Counted from the stretch's first letter, positions 36,701 through 51,700 are shown. The stretch is DNA of 64,000 nt from Nematopogon swammerdamellus (GCA_946902875.1 OX336350.1:19644048-19708047), one strand, 5' to 3'. Notes: generated by a model from the letters alone, not told the origin. Translations and numbers: made by a program.

Positions 36701-39700
36701 GGTCTGTAATTTTTGGGTTCCGCAGTACTACCAGATTTATGGAGCAGGTGGGTGACACCAGTGGTCATGAATTCCGGGAGAACCCGACGTTCGAGGGCAT
36801 CCTGGAATTGAACAGCCAAGCGGGAGTGGCAGCTTCTGAACCATTTCAGCCAGAAGTTCTGCAATCCGTCCGGCCCTGGAGATTTCCAGTTCAGTGCCTG
36901 GCGGATTGCAGAACCTACATCCTCTTCGCTGATATTTATGGCTGACATTGGTTCTATCGACTGACACTCCCGCTGGACAACTCTCATCCATTCACCCTCG
37001 ACGTGACAGACAGGATCCGACCAGATGTTTTTATATTATTTTTTAATTATTATTATTATTATTGTTTAGATACACTAGCAGCTTAAAGCTGATGCGTGTA
37101 CATCGAAGTTGGTAAATATGGTGGTGTACTTGATTGTTTTTTTGTTTTTGTTTTTTGTTTTTTTATTTATTTTTATTTTTTTGTTTTTTTTTTTTTTTTA
37201 TTTCCTTCTTCTAAAGTTTGTGGTTTTTTATATGCATGTCCAGTCTGTTTTTGAAGCTGTTCACTGAAGTAGCACTAATCACTTCCTCTGGGAGTCTATT
37301 CCACGAGTCAACTACCCGGTTGGCAATAAAGTGTTTTCTTGGGTTTGATTTGCTTGAGGTTCGGTTTAGTTTTAATGAGTGTCCACGTAAGTGATTGTTC
37401 GTATTCATTGTGTACATTAGTTTGAGATCTGCCACATCATACCGTTCTGATAAAATTTTGTAAGTTTCGATGAGATCACCTCTGTGCCTTCGTTCTTCCA
37501 GTGTGGTAAGGCCCAACGCCTCTAGGCGGTTCTCGTATGACACGTTTCTTATAGAGGCCACCATCTTTGTTGCCCGCTTCTGTACTCTCTCTAGTAGGAA
37601 AATATCTTTTTGAAAGTAGGGGCTCCAGATTTGGTAGCCGTATTCGAGCAGTGGGCGTACATAAGTTTTATACAACTTGAGGAATAAATGAATAGTGATG
37701 TAGGAGAAAGCTTTCCTTATCATGTAGAGGAGAGAGTTTGCCCTTTTCACGATTTCGATTATGTGCGTTTCCCATTTGAGGTTGTTAGTTAAGATAATAC
37801 CGAGATCCTTTTGTGAGTTCACTGGAGTCACTGGTGTTCCGTCTATGGTGTAATGTAGGTGAGGATTTCTAGGACCCACGTGCAATACGGAGCACTTCCC
37901 GGCGTTGAGTGATAAGAGCCAGTCTTTTGTCCATTGGACAATGTGATTGAGGTTATCTTGAATTTTTTGGTGACTGATCGTGGGGTTGGCAAAGAATTTT
38001 GTATCATCCGCGAAGAGCATGAAATCAAGGTTGATGATCGCTTTCAAGTCGGTGAGGAAGATCCCGAATGCTGCAGGCCCAAGGACTGATCCTTGAGGAA
38101 CTCCGCTTAGGACGGGATGGGGTTCCGAGAGCTCATCGCCAACGCGCACACGAAATTGTCTATTTGTCAAGAAATCTTCGATCCACAACAACAGTTTGCC
38201 ACGAAAGCCGAAATGCTCTAGTTTTTTAACTAGCCGTTTTATTGGTACTCGATCAAATGCTTTCTCATAGTCTAGATATATTATGTCTACAGGATGCCGT
38301 TCATTCCATTCTGTCGTCCACTTATTTAAGCATGAGAGGAGGTTGGTTACAGTCGAACGTCTTTGTACGAAACCGTGTTGTTCTTCAATGATGATGTGCT
38401 CTTGGTCTAGGAAGCTCCTTATTTTATCTGTGATTATTTTTTCCATTGCTTTACAGATGATGCTTGTTAAACTGATTGGGCGATAGTTAGCTGCGGTGAG
38501 CTTGTCGCCTTTTTTGTAGATTGGTGTAACTACGGCTTCTTTCCAATCTTTTGGCAGTTTTCCACTTTCAAGGGACAAATTCATAATAACTGCTAGCTGT
38601 TCGCAGAGGTCTGTAGAGCATTCTTTTAAAAAGATGGCTGGAATATTGTCAGGCCCCATAGAAGTTGTATCTTTGAAGGAATGTAGCACTTTTGAAACTG
38701 CTTCTGGGCTAAATTCAACATGCTCTATGGAGTTTGCTATTCTCTGCACAGATATATGTGGTAGGGGGCCGTCATTCTCCCGCACATATGACTTTTCGAA
38801 TTGTTTCGCAAACACGTTTGCTACAGCATGATGATCGGTTACTATGTCGCTTGAGTCATCTGGTCGTAGAGCTGGTGGTGTGCATACTTTCGATGATAAT
38901 TGTTTGCGAATGTATCCGTAAAATGCCTTCGGTCCTGTATCGACGACGTTTGCCTCAAAGGTTTGTCTAAAGTGACGTATGGTTGCTACTATTTTATTAT
39001 TTACATTGCGGTAAACTGAATAGTTTTCATTTGTTTTGTTTCGCTGGTATATTTTCCAGAGACGTTTTTTCTCTTTTGTCATGTCAACAATGTGGTGGTT
39101 TACCCATGGTTTATTGTTTACTTTACTAGTTGGTTTCGAGAAGGGTACATGGCAGTCTAGGGATTTTTTTGTGATAGTTTTGAACTCATTCCAAGCGTCG
39201 TGAATATCTGTGTGTTCAGTATTAGTTAATTTTTCTGCTTTTAGCATATCACTCACATTTTTGTAGTTGGCTTTAAAGTAGTTGCGGCGTGGCTTTATGG
39301 TGTGACTGTGATTTTCCTCTTGAATGAATTGCATTGTTGTTATCAGCACAAGGTGGTCGCTCTTGCCTATGTTTGGATGGTGTTCGATTTTGGTACACAA
39401 GTCTTGATCGTTGCAAAGTATTAGGTCTATGAGAGACTCTTGGTTGTTGCGTTTGCGTGTAATTTCTTTTACTAGTTGGTGAAGACTGCTGCTTGTGTAC
39501 ATTTCTATGAATGCGCTGTGAAGTGTGTTGTACCCGTCAATGTTTTCGAGTGGCCAATGGATGTCAGGTAAATTAAAATCACCCATAATGAGAGTGGTTC
39601 CACATTCAGCCGCGTCATGCATTTTAACCGACTTCAAAAAAAGGAGGAGGTTCTCAATTCGACTGTATGTTTTATTTTTTTTCTTATGTTTGTCCCCCTC

Positions 39701-42700
39701 ATAACCTTCGATTGGGTGAACCAATTTTGATGATTCTCTTTTTATTTGAAAGCTGGTGCTTCCTGTGTGGTCCCATTTCAATTTGGTGCGAGGCCGAAGG
39801 CCGAGCGATTCCGTCGAGAACATTAATAGCAAAAAATAAAAAACAAAACTGCGAAATAAAAAACTATTTAAAAAAATATAAAAACCGCATTTTTTTTATT
39901 TCATACATTTTTGAAGGCGGCTTTTATATTTTTTTAAATAGTTTTTTTTAGTGATGTCATTAAGACAACGGGAACTTAAAATTGTACGGAAACGGAACAG
40001 AGGATAATGTATTTACCCCGGGCACAGTATGCGCACTTGGTCCAGCCGGTGCAGGAAGAGGATGTCGCGCGCGGGGGGCGGCGGCTGAGGCGGCGGGCTC
40101 TGCATCATACTGCAATAGAGATCCGACGCGTTATATCGTTATATTGTCAGCCTCGATAGCTCAGTGGTGCAGACAGTCTACTGTCGCTATTGATGGTTAA
40201 GCAACGCTGGGCGCGATCAGTACTTGGATGGGTGACCGCTCGACCGTTGGAGGCTGACTGTGGTTCGCAGTCCACGTAAAACTGTAGGTCCCTTCCCTTC
40301 TTACCTTACTAGGTGGTAGGGTTCAACCCGACCGGGTTGGTACCACTGCACTGAATGAAAAGTCGGTCGAAACGGCTACGTGAATAGTTTGTGTTTTCCG
40401 TCCAGTTCAGTGTAGCTGGCACGACCGAAGGGAAGCACTGACGTGGCGCCAAGTTCACCCGGTGTTATGGGCTGACATCACGGATGTTGTAGGTGATGTA
40501 GCCAACCGTGTCAGTTTCCATAAAAAAAACCTTTTGAAAACCGCCAGGTTTTAAAGTAATAATAAATGAATAACCTGTATATACCGGCGCTGTTGTTAGC
40601 TTGTTCGAGCAAGCGGCCATCTTGAGTTCGCACCTCGAATATTACGTTCTTTTTACACGGCACCTGTTTAGAATACCATCCTTTCACTTATTTCTAAAAC
40701 TCCTCTTAATCTATAACAATTTATACCAAAAAAAAATTTTAATATCTCCCGATCGAATTTGTATTTTGCTGAATGGTAATGAGACGTGATTGGAAAAAGC
40801 GGCGCTAATTTACCTAAAGTTGAACATAGAAAAATAAATGGAGACGTCCTTAGTCCTTATAAATTGAAGTTATATTTTTTTTAACAGCACTTTTTGTAAT
40901 GTCATACTGATGGGCACTGGCCTTTCCAAATGATAAGTGAAGTGATACGATAAGTGATTTCTTAATTATAAATTTATTTATAAATTGAATTTTTCGGAAC
41001 AATTATTCAGCGTTTCGGTAGTTCCAGTATAACATTAAACAACACTAAACAAACAATACATTAAAACAATTGAATCTATTTCCTACTTTCATTTCCCCGA
41101 ACTGACAAAAAAAAAAAGGTTGCACTCCGGGAGTGCCGGCAGAAGTGAACACTTAAACATCAACGTTGTGCATTTTTGAATATTTTGGAATGGTTAGGGA
41201 ATAATTTCGCACGAATTGTTTTATTTATCAGTATAAAAGTACTGTCATTTATGTGGTAAAATACAATATTCATTTATTGCGCTATCGTAGACAAACATGA
41301 CAATTTATATTACATAAACAAATTAACACTACAGAACTATCATAATTATTTTACATCAAAAAGTTTCTCAGAAAAATCAACTTTCATCCATTCAACGAAT
41401 CTTACGCTTTTTCGATCAGGCTACGGATCTGACGCGAGTCTAACTTTGGACTCAATAACTTTGGACTGAACATTAAGAAACCGTCGATATTTTATCAAAA
41501 GGCGAGAATAGCCAAACGATGTATACTCAAAGACTCCAATGATAGCGCTATTCAAGCCTTACCCAACACATCACTATCAGATGAACTGGAATCGAGACTC
41601 GACTTCTACAAATCATTCCAAGTTGGTACACACACCAATAGATCTGGATTGGGCATAGAAACAGCAAAGTCTGATAAAGAAATACTGAAAGGTTTTGCTC
41701 AGGAGGACATGGAACAAGGCTTCAAACTTCACGCCTTAAACCTGGAAATGCAGAATGATTGGCTAACAGTGGGTGACTTCTGCATCCCTCCTGCATTGAA
41801 GTGGAAATCCATAATATACAACTGGTCCCCTGAGCTGCTTAAGTTCTACTTAAATGCATTCCAGCTTACTCTCCCCGACCCGAGTAACCTAGTTAGATGG
41901 GGGAAATCTACAAATAAACTATGCCCGTCATGTAAGGAGTTCGTAGGCACGGCCAAACATTTGTTATGCGGATGCAAAATACTACTTGAGCGAGGCCAGT
42001 ATTCCTACCGTCATGATAAAGTCCTCCAAATCATCAGAGAGGCCATCAACCTGTCAATTGCACGGACCAGGAAAGGGCAAACCAGTAGCGGCTTCCAGAA
42101 GGTCAACTTTGTGAAACCTGGAGCCAATAAGCTGCCCAAAGATAGGACTAAACCTTCTTCAATTTTGGGAGCAGCAAAGGATTGGGAATTGTTGATGGAC
42201 ACACATGAGAAGCATTACCAAATGCCTTCGGAAATCTGTACCACAGCATTAAGACCGGATATACTCATATTCTCAAAAGCGACAAAGCATGTAGTACTTG
42301 TTGAACTTACAGTTCCATGGGAAAGTAACATACCGAAGGACCACAACATCAAACTTAACAAGTACTGCAACTTAGTAGACCGGATTGTGAGAAACGGATT
42401 CAAGACTGATCTCTTCGCTGTGGAAGTCGGAGCAAGAGGACTACCAGCGAAGTCGCTCTACAGTCTCTTCAAGAATCTAGGGCTCCCAAGATCGACGCTA
42501 AGCTCATATATGGAGAGAGCTTCGAAAACGTCACTGGAAGCATCCTACAGAATATGGATAGGTAGAGAGAGGGAGGTCGAGAGCGGGACTGGTGGTTTCC
42601 CCGCGTCCTAGTCAACGCAGACTAGCTGACGAGGGCTTGAAGCGAGCCGAAACGTGAAGCATGCGCGGGAAATTTAGAGTGGCCACTCGCTAGTCCCGGC

Positions 42701-45700
42701 CTCGATTAATACCCTCCTCTACTGCCGATGGGCCCGGATATGTTCGGTGAAGCCATCGTAAGCTTAGATCCACACCTTCCTTCTATTACCCATCTAAAAT
42801 AAGTGCCAAGCGCCGCTAAAGAAGTTTTCACTTAAAAAAAAAAATCAGTAGACACATTATTTATTAGACGATATCCTTACATTAGATTGAATTATTTTTT
42901 TCTGTTTTGTCCTTCCGAAGCATGTGCCACCCATATCGGATTACATAAAAAAAATGTGTTATTTGGATCTGACCTTGCAAAGTTTGATGATTATGTCGCT
43001 GGTTCTGTCTCGAATGGCCGGTTCATCTTTCATGTATTTCGGTAGAAGTTTAGATCTGCACGGTATTCCTTCTGGGAATGCTAAAATCGAACAAATACAT
43101 AATATGCGATAATGTGGACCGTAGGCGCCGACTACGTGGGTGCTCGGGGGCTCCAGCACCCACGAGGGGTGAGTAGTGGGTGCGGAGCACGACGATAGAT
43201 ATAAAAACTGATCAGTAGTAGGATTTGTGCTACGATAAAAGTGCCTTATTTACTTACAAGCCTTTGAGCGGCCGCATTTACACATTCGCACTAGTGGCGT
43301 GACCGAATAGCGTACGTTATAGTACTCCTATATTATTCTATACCATGCAATAGATTATAGGGACACTACATGCGTAGGTACATCGTGCGAATGTGTAAAT
43401 GCGGCAAATGCAAAATATTGTGCGAACGTTTTGCGAATCTATGCTGCCAGGTGCCGGGAGAATTAGTGAAAAATTGGAGAAGCATATGTCCAGCAGTGGA
43501 CGGCAACACGTTGATAATGATGATGATGATTGCTCAATAAAAAAAAATTGCACCCACGAGGATTTGTAAAAGTCGGCGCCCCTGATGTGGACTTCGTCTT
43601 GATTCATAATTTGTATTGTTTATTGCACTCGAACTTATATATATATATATTATATATATATATATATCCGGTTCAATTACACCCACGAAGAAGAACCGGC
43701 AAGAAATTTTGCAGGGTATATATTTTTTGGAATATTATTACAAGTACTTTAGTGACCGGTACCGGTTGGGGCCGGTACTTAAAAAGAATAGCCCCACTGC
43801 ATCTCTCCCCGTACATGTCGTAAAAGGCGACTAAGGGATAAGGACAAGATGTCGTGCTAAAGGGCGACAGGCTCGCCACCTCTCACCTTGGCACGGTACT
43901 TCCACCGAGTCATGCAGCAGGTGGGTCTTCGTGCCTTACTTGCTGCTTGATCGATTGAATCTTGTTCGAATACTTTGCGAAACGTGGTGGTCGGTGTTGT
44001 GCTGTAATTTACCAGAGTTCTTGCACAACACCGATTACTCTGCTTACCCTGATTGTCGGGATTCAGCGTGTGTGATATGTATGTATGTATGTACTTTAGT
44101 GACTAGCCACACACACAACAGTCTATCGAAAACACAGATTGAGAGCAATATTAACAATTTTGCTGAAAGTTCTGATTACCAAGATTTATTGAAGTGTATC
44201 AGGTGTAAAGAGCCTTTTTCAAACTCAATGTATCAATAAGGTTATAACCGCAATCGCAACCTACGCAATAAGGTTCAAATATGGAACCGTGCAGGTTGAT
44301 TGTTCGCAAAAATTATGCGACATCATGCATGAAGGTGCAATAAGATCGAAAATTTGGAGATAATACGTCACGGCCCGGTTGCGTAGTTGGTTATCGCGAT
44401 GGCAGCTCAAGCCAGAGACCCAGGTTCGAATCCTGGTCGGGATGTATTTTTTCCAATGATTTTCGATTTGCATTTTTCTTATTAAAAATATAATATATAA
44501 AGCGAGTAGTACTAATATGAACATAAAATAACAATGTATCAATTATATATAATTGATGCGTTATGTGAAAATTACCTTTCAAAAGCTCTAGGGTCTCGTT
44601 GCTGATTTTAATAACATCTTCCGTTAGACTCGTAAGAATGTCGTAAGAGTCACTTCCTGAGGTCTGAAATCAAGAAATTGGTTGCTTTTTTATTTTATTT
44701 TATGGAAACTGACACGGTTCGCTACATCACCTACAACATTTGTGATGTCAGCCCATAACACCGGGTGAACTTGGTGCCACGTCAGTGTTTCCCTTCGGTC
44801 GTGCCGGCTACACTGAACTGGACGGAAAACACAAACTATTTACATAGCCGTTTCGACCGACCTTTCATTCAGTGCGGTGGTACCAACACGGGCGGGTTAA
44901 ACCCTACCACCTAGTAATATAAGAAGGGAGTCATATCCCTTAGTCGCCTTTTACGACATACACGGGGAGAGATGCAGTGGGGCTATTCTTTTAAAGTACC
45001 GGCCCCACACGGTACACGGTTTGTATTTTCGTATTTTTATTTAATCCGGTATGGGTGGCTGAGTCGGAAAGTCCATAGCAGATGCTACGACCGGCCAATA
45101 TCACCTCCGAGAAGATAGATGCCATACTGGAGACTGCCCTTTGGATTGCTGGCTATAGTAGGACTAGAGGAGAACACAACCGAGGCTGCTATGCGGACAT
45201 CTTATACTCCAGTACTGTGGTGCCAATCCAGTCGGCTACAATTTGAGCCTACCACATCGTAAGGGGCAAGGGAAGTTTTCTTTTATTAGGTTCAACCCCA
45301 CAGAATCATTCTGTACATATTAAAATACAAATCTTAAAATATATGTTACACGGATAGAACTATCTGTACTTACGGCTAAACACAACATGATCCAATTAAA
45401 ATACTAAGTAAGCTAAAATTAAAACTGAAACTAAAACTAATAAATGAACTGGTAATAATAATCGGTAGCTTGGGCTCGCCCCGCCGCCGGTGGTGGAAAC
45501 TCCATTTGTTTTTGTATTAATTTTAGATTTTAAGTTTGTAAATATTATGTAAAATTAATATAAAAAAAATGTGTAAATAAATGGATGAACTAATAAATGA
45601 AAAGGTCACTTTAACACCAGCCAGGTAAAATTAAAATGGGTATTCCACAGGGTTCTGCATTAGGTACTACATTATTTTTAGTATTTATTAATGACTTAGC

Positions 45701-48700
45701 CTTGATTAAAATAGATGGTGTTTTAATACTTTTTGCCGATGACACTAGTATAATAGTCTTTGCTGAATCCATGCATGAACTGGAAATAAAATTAAATATA
45801 GTAGTAGGAAAAATATCGGAATGGTTTGCTGCGAACGGACTGATACTAAATACATCGAAGACCAACTATATGGTATTTTCAGGACGAAACTGTGGTCCCC
45901 GTGAGCTCTCTATTTCGAATTCATCCGGCTCTATTGGCTCCCAGTCATGTATACGATTTTTAGGGTTCTATATTGACCCAACTCTAAGTTGGAAAAGTCA
46001 CATAGACAAACTATGTGACAAGATGGCTAGAGGTATTTACGCACTAAGAGAGTTACGCCGCTTGATCAGTCCGGAGGCTTTGAGACAGTCCTAATATGCG
46101 TACGTACACTCATTACTATCGTATGGAGTAATCCTGTGGGGTAACTCAAGCGATGCTGAAAGAGTGCTAATACTGCAAAAACGAGCGATAAGGGTATTAG
46201 CCAGTGTACCGCGAACAACATCTTGTAGAGACTTTTTCAAATCCTTTGGTATATTAACTGTGTGCTCTCTATATGAAGTAGTGGTATATGTACGCAAAAA
46301 CATGAATTATTTTGAGTCAAATGGCGCAAGCCATAATTATATATAACACACGTAACTCAGAGCTTTTAAAATCTGTTGCGCATAAATCGGCGATGGCTGA
46401 AAAAGACCCTGACGTGATTGGACCCAAATTGTACGAAAATGTTCCTGATACAATAAAATCAATAAATAGTGACAATGTGTTCCAGAGTCAGCTGAAAATA
46501 TTTCTCTTAGACAATCCATTTTATAAGTTAAGTGAATTTTTTTCCTACTGTAAATCAAAATTCTGCTGACTTAGTTAATTCAAATTGTTTATATGCATAA
46601 ACACAAATTTTATTAATAACTTGACTGAACCCTATGTTCTTTGTTTTGTATTTTATTATCTTTTTTAATGGGTATATTTTTGACTTAATATTTTTAATAT
46701 TTTGCTTAGATATAGTATGTTATATTTAACCTAATGAAAACTTAGTATGGAAGTTATATTAAAAAAAAAGCTCTGTAAGGTTTCTTAACCGGTTCTTCCT
46801 TATAGATTGCACTACTGAACGGGACATCATAAAAAATGATGACGAACCATACTGAATATGCATATGTCTCATTGAAATATTGTTATTGTTGTGTGTTCTT
46901 TATGGCGAAATAAATATCTGAATCTGAATCTGAACAAACAATACAATTTTAAACAACACACATAATAATAGGTTTGTCCTATTTATCATTAACCATAGTC
47001 GATAGTTTAGCCAACTGCTTACAAACCAAAGCGAGTGCAACGGTGCACACGGCGAGCGTTCTCCGTCTTCCGACTCGGCCGCAGCTGCTGCACTCGCTGG
47101 CTGATAGTTGAGTTGCGTACAAACCAAAGCGAGTGCAACGGTGCACACGGCGAGCGTTCTCTGTCTTCCGACTCGGCCGCAGCTGCTGCACTCGCTGGCT
47201 GATAGTTGAGTTGCGTACAAACCAAAGCGAGTGCAATGGTGCACACGGCGAGCGTTCTCCGTCTTCCGACTCGGCCGCAGCTGCTGCGCTCGCTGGCTGA
47301 TAGTTGAGTTGCGTACAAACTAAAGCGAGTGCAGCGGTGCACACGGCGAGCGTTCTCCGTCTTCCGACTCGGCCGCAGCTGCTGCGCTCGCTGGCTGATA
47401 GTTGAGTCGCGTACAAACCAAAGCGAGTGCAACGGTGCACACGGCGAGCGTTCTCCGTCTTCCGACTCGGCCGCAGCTGCTGCGCTCGCTGGCTGATAGT
47501 TGAGTTGCGTACAAACCGAAGCGAGTGCAACGGTGCACACGGCGAGCGTTCTCCGTCTTCCGACTCGGCCGCAGCTGCTGCGCTCGCTGGCTGATAGTTG
47601 AGTTGCGTACAAACCGAAGCGAGTGCAACGGTGCACACGGCGAGCGTTCTCCGTCTTCCGACTCGGCCGCAGCTGCTGCGCTCGCTGGCTGATAGTTGAG
47701 TTGCGTACAAACCGAAGCGAGTGCAACGGTGCACACGGCGAGCGTTCTCCGTCTTCCGACTCGGCCGCAGCTGCTGCGCTCGCTGGCTGATAGTTGAGTT
47801 GCGTACAAACCGAAGCGAGTGCAACGGTGCACACGGCGAGCGTTCTCCGTCTTCCGACTCGGCCGCAGCTGCTGCACTCGCTGGTGGCGCCCGGGCGGCT
47901 CCACACGATCACACCGCCCTCGTCGTGGCTGAGCGGAACCACCGCTTGCGGGCCGCCGCCCGCTTCTGTAATAATATTAACCGACTTAAAAAAAGGAGGT
48001 TATCAATTAGACATATATACATATCACACACGCTGAATCCCGACAATCGGGGTAAGCAGAGTAATCGGTGTTGTGCTGCAAGAACTCTGGTAAATTGCAG
48101 CACAACACCGACCACCACGTTTCGCAAAGTATTCGAACAAGATTAAATCGATCAAGCAGCAAGTAAGGCACGAAGACCCACCTGCTGCATGACTCGGTGG
48201 AAGTACCGTGCCAAGGTGAGAGGTGGCGAGCCTGTCGCCCTTTAGCACGGCATCTTGTCCTTATCCCTTAGTCGCCTTTTACGACATGCGACGGGGAGAG
48301 ATGCAGTGGGGCTATTCTTTTTAAGTACCGAACCCACACGGTATGTATGTAATATTGTTGGAACTGCAATGTATTCACATATGACAATCTATTAGGGCTT
48401 CCAAACAAATATAAAAAAAATGTATAGGTGTACTATGTATGTATTTTAAAATATAAAAAAAATATAAAAAAAAATATAAAAAAAATATAAAAAAAATATA
48501 AAAAAATATAAAATATAAAAAAAATATAAAAAAAATGTATATATAAATCCAAACAAATATAAAAAAAATGTATAGGTGTACTATGTATGTATTTTAAAAT
48601 ATAAAAAAAATATAAAAAAAAATATAAAAAAAATATAAAAAAAATATAAAAAAATATAAAATATAAAAAAAATATAAAAAAAATGTATATATAAATCCAA

Positions 48701-51700
48701 ACAAATATAAAAAAAATGTATAGGTGTACTATGTATGTATTTTAAAATATAAAAAAAATATAAAAAAAAATATAAAAAAAATATAAAAAAAATATAAAAA
48801 AATATAAAATATAAAAAAAATATAAAAAAAATGTATATATAAATCCAAACAAATATAAAAAAAATGTATAGGTGTACTATGTATGTATTTTTTTTTTTTT
48901 TATGGAATCTGACACGGTTGGCTACATCACCTACAACATCCGTGTGTGTGACCCATAACACAGGGTGAACTAGGTGCCATGTCAGTGCTTCCCTTCATTT
49001 CATGTCGGCTACACTAAACTGGACGGAAAACACGAACTATTTACATAGCCGTTTCGACCGACGTTTCGTTCAGTGCGGTGGTACCAACCCGGCCGGGATA
49101 AACCCTGCCACCTAGTAAGGTAAGAAGGGAAGGGACCTACAGTTTAACGTGGAATCCGAACCACGGTCAGCCTCCAACGGTCGAGCGGTCACCCATCCAA
49201 TCACTGTATGTTTGTATGTTTGTATGTATGTATGTTTGCCCACGCATTTCTCCAAAACTATTAATCGGTGAAATTGGCTGAGCCTGAGGCTTCGACCTCG
49301 GGCAGAGCAACCCAGATCGGAAGCAATTAAAAAAAAAAACGAAACATTACGATAATGTGTAACAGCGGTAAAAGCCTAAAGGATGAAAATATTAAATTAT
49401 GCTTTTAATATTTTTAAATTGGATGAGTAGGTGGTCATTAAAATTCACTAAAACACACGAAGCACTCAAATATTTATCAGCACACTTCACGCTCGATTAA
49501 CGACGTGCTAAATGAACGTTGTATGGAAACCTTCACAACGGTTGTGGAGCGATGCAAATCAATTTGCGCGAGACTTGTGAACGTGAACGTACGATTTAAC
49601 TACAGTCTGCGCTGCGCTTCTGCACGGGTATGTCTGCTTTATTATAACAGGCAGCCTCGGTGGTCCTCAGTGGTGCGGTCGGTCGACTGTTGTTATACAA
49701 CCCTGAGCGCTGTCAGTACTTGGATGGGTGACCGCTCGACCGTTGGAGAATGACCGTGGTTCGGATTCCACGTTAAACTGTAGGTCCCTTCCCTTATTAC
49801 CTTATTAGGTGGTAGGGTTTATCTCGGCCGGGTTGGTACCACCTCACTGAATGAAACGTCGGTCGAAACGGCTATGTAAATAGTTCGTGTTTTCCGTCCA
49901 GTTCAGTGTAGCGGACATGAAATGAAGGGAAGCACTGACATGCCACCTAGCTCACCCGGTTTTATGGGCTGACATCACGGGATGTAGTAGGTGATGTAGC
50001 CAACCGTGTCAGTTACAATAAAAAAAAGGCAGTGTGATGTTCTGTGCGTGCGTATGTAGCGGCACGGCCGCTGCTCTGTGGAACTAGCATCCCTTGTTCT
50101 CCCTGCCACCCGTTCTATCTCCGCATGACTCGTCGCAGAGAGAATCAGCACCCTTTGTTGTTGACATTTGGGCTTTTGAGAACCCATCGGTTCTCTAAAT
50201 CGTTTCTTGGTCGCACCGCTAGGGTGTGGAACTGTTTTTCGGCGAGTGAGTTTCCCGAATCCTTTAACCTGGGTGTCTTAAAACGTCGTATTAACAGGCT
50301 CGTCTAGCCTGCAACAGTCCGCAAATCTGCTGGCATGGCGCCTAACTGAGCGCCTAAATAAATCATGCGTATAAAGAGTTCCATATAGATTAAAGGAAAA
50401 TTATAGGGACGATTAGACTGATATATCTGTGGCAAAAAATCTGAAAGAAAAAAACAATTTTTTTTTAATTTGTATATTTTTTTTTATTGCAAATATAACT
50501 GAGTCGCTGTGCTTGAGGTTGGAGCCTCAGGCGCAGCCAATTTGACCCCCGAGCAGGTCCCAGTCCAGTTTGAAGGCGGACTAAAGTCGCCACGGAAAAG
50601 CTAGGAAGGTGTGGAACTACATAAGCTTGCGATGGCTTCACCGAACATATCCGGGCCCATCGGCAGTAGAGGAGGGTGTTAATCGAGGTCGGGACTAGCG
50701 AGTGGCCACTCTAAATTTCCCGCGCATGCTTCACGTTTCGGCTCGCATCAAGCCCTCGTCAGCTAGTCTGCGTTGACTAGGACGCGGGGAACCACCAGTC
50801 CCGCTCTCGACCTCTCTCTACCTATCCATATTTTGTAGGATGCTTCCAGTGACGTTTTCGAAGCTCTCTCAATGTATGAGCATATCGTCGATCTTGGCAG
50901 CCCTAGATTCTTGAAGAGACTGTAGAGCGACTTCGCTGGTAGTCCTCTTGCTCCGACTTCCACAGCGAAGAGATCAGTCTTGAATCCGTTTCTCACAATC
51001 CGGTCTACTTAGTTGCAGTACTTGTTAAGTTTGATGTTGTGGCCCTTCGGTATGTTGCTTTCCCATGGAAAGATTCGTGGATTCTACGAATAGGAAACAA
51101 TATTCCCCGGAAGCCCAGCGATACAAGAATGATTTAGAGACTATCGTGCCGTTCGAAGAACTCTTACATCCACTGTAAAAGAGTGTTACGCGGGTTCTGT
51201 GAATGTGAACAGGTGGAGGAGGAATTTCTGTGTGGTAATCTTAAACGCTTTATCCATGCCACCTATAGACCTGACATTTTGTATGTTGAGCTGAGTGCCC
51301 ACTTTGCTAAGTTTAATTTTTTTCAAACCTAACTACTTGGCGCTTCTAAAGTCTCAGGCAAGAGCGAATAATAAATAACTGACTGGCAACACTGTACGGC
51401 TCCTCGTCATCGACCACCTCCAGGTACACGCGGCTGCCGTTGCTGGCTCCCAGCCGGCACACGTACACGCCGCCGTCCTCCCGCGACACGGCGTACACGC
51501 TCAGCGTGCCCTCGGCCGAGAACACAGTGTTCTCTCTGTAGTCCAGCGGGGAGTACGAAGGCCGCTCCAGGTCCTGGCGGGGCGGCAGCAAGTTGTGCTG
51601 AATGACTGCTTGCGCATTAGACAATTGCGGCACCGCAACCACCTACCGTTATCGTGTAATCTGAGTTGTTTGCGTCCGTGACACCTGAATATCCTCAAGT

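Noticed and set aside
39628..39832. N-terminal extension of the CR1-like open frame
   Set aside because: This stretch matches an unrelated interspersed repeat; the LINE homology starts at about 39,625.
46979..47904. Alternative long - strand frames in the 98-bp array as separate genes
   Set aside because: They are the other two rotating frames of the same repeat. Only the frame entering from 47,965 joins a spliced exon.
48396..48961. Phe/Ile/Tyr-rich 126-codon - strand frame
   Set aside because: Pure translation of the AT-rich tandem array.
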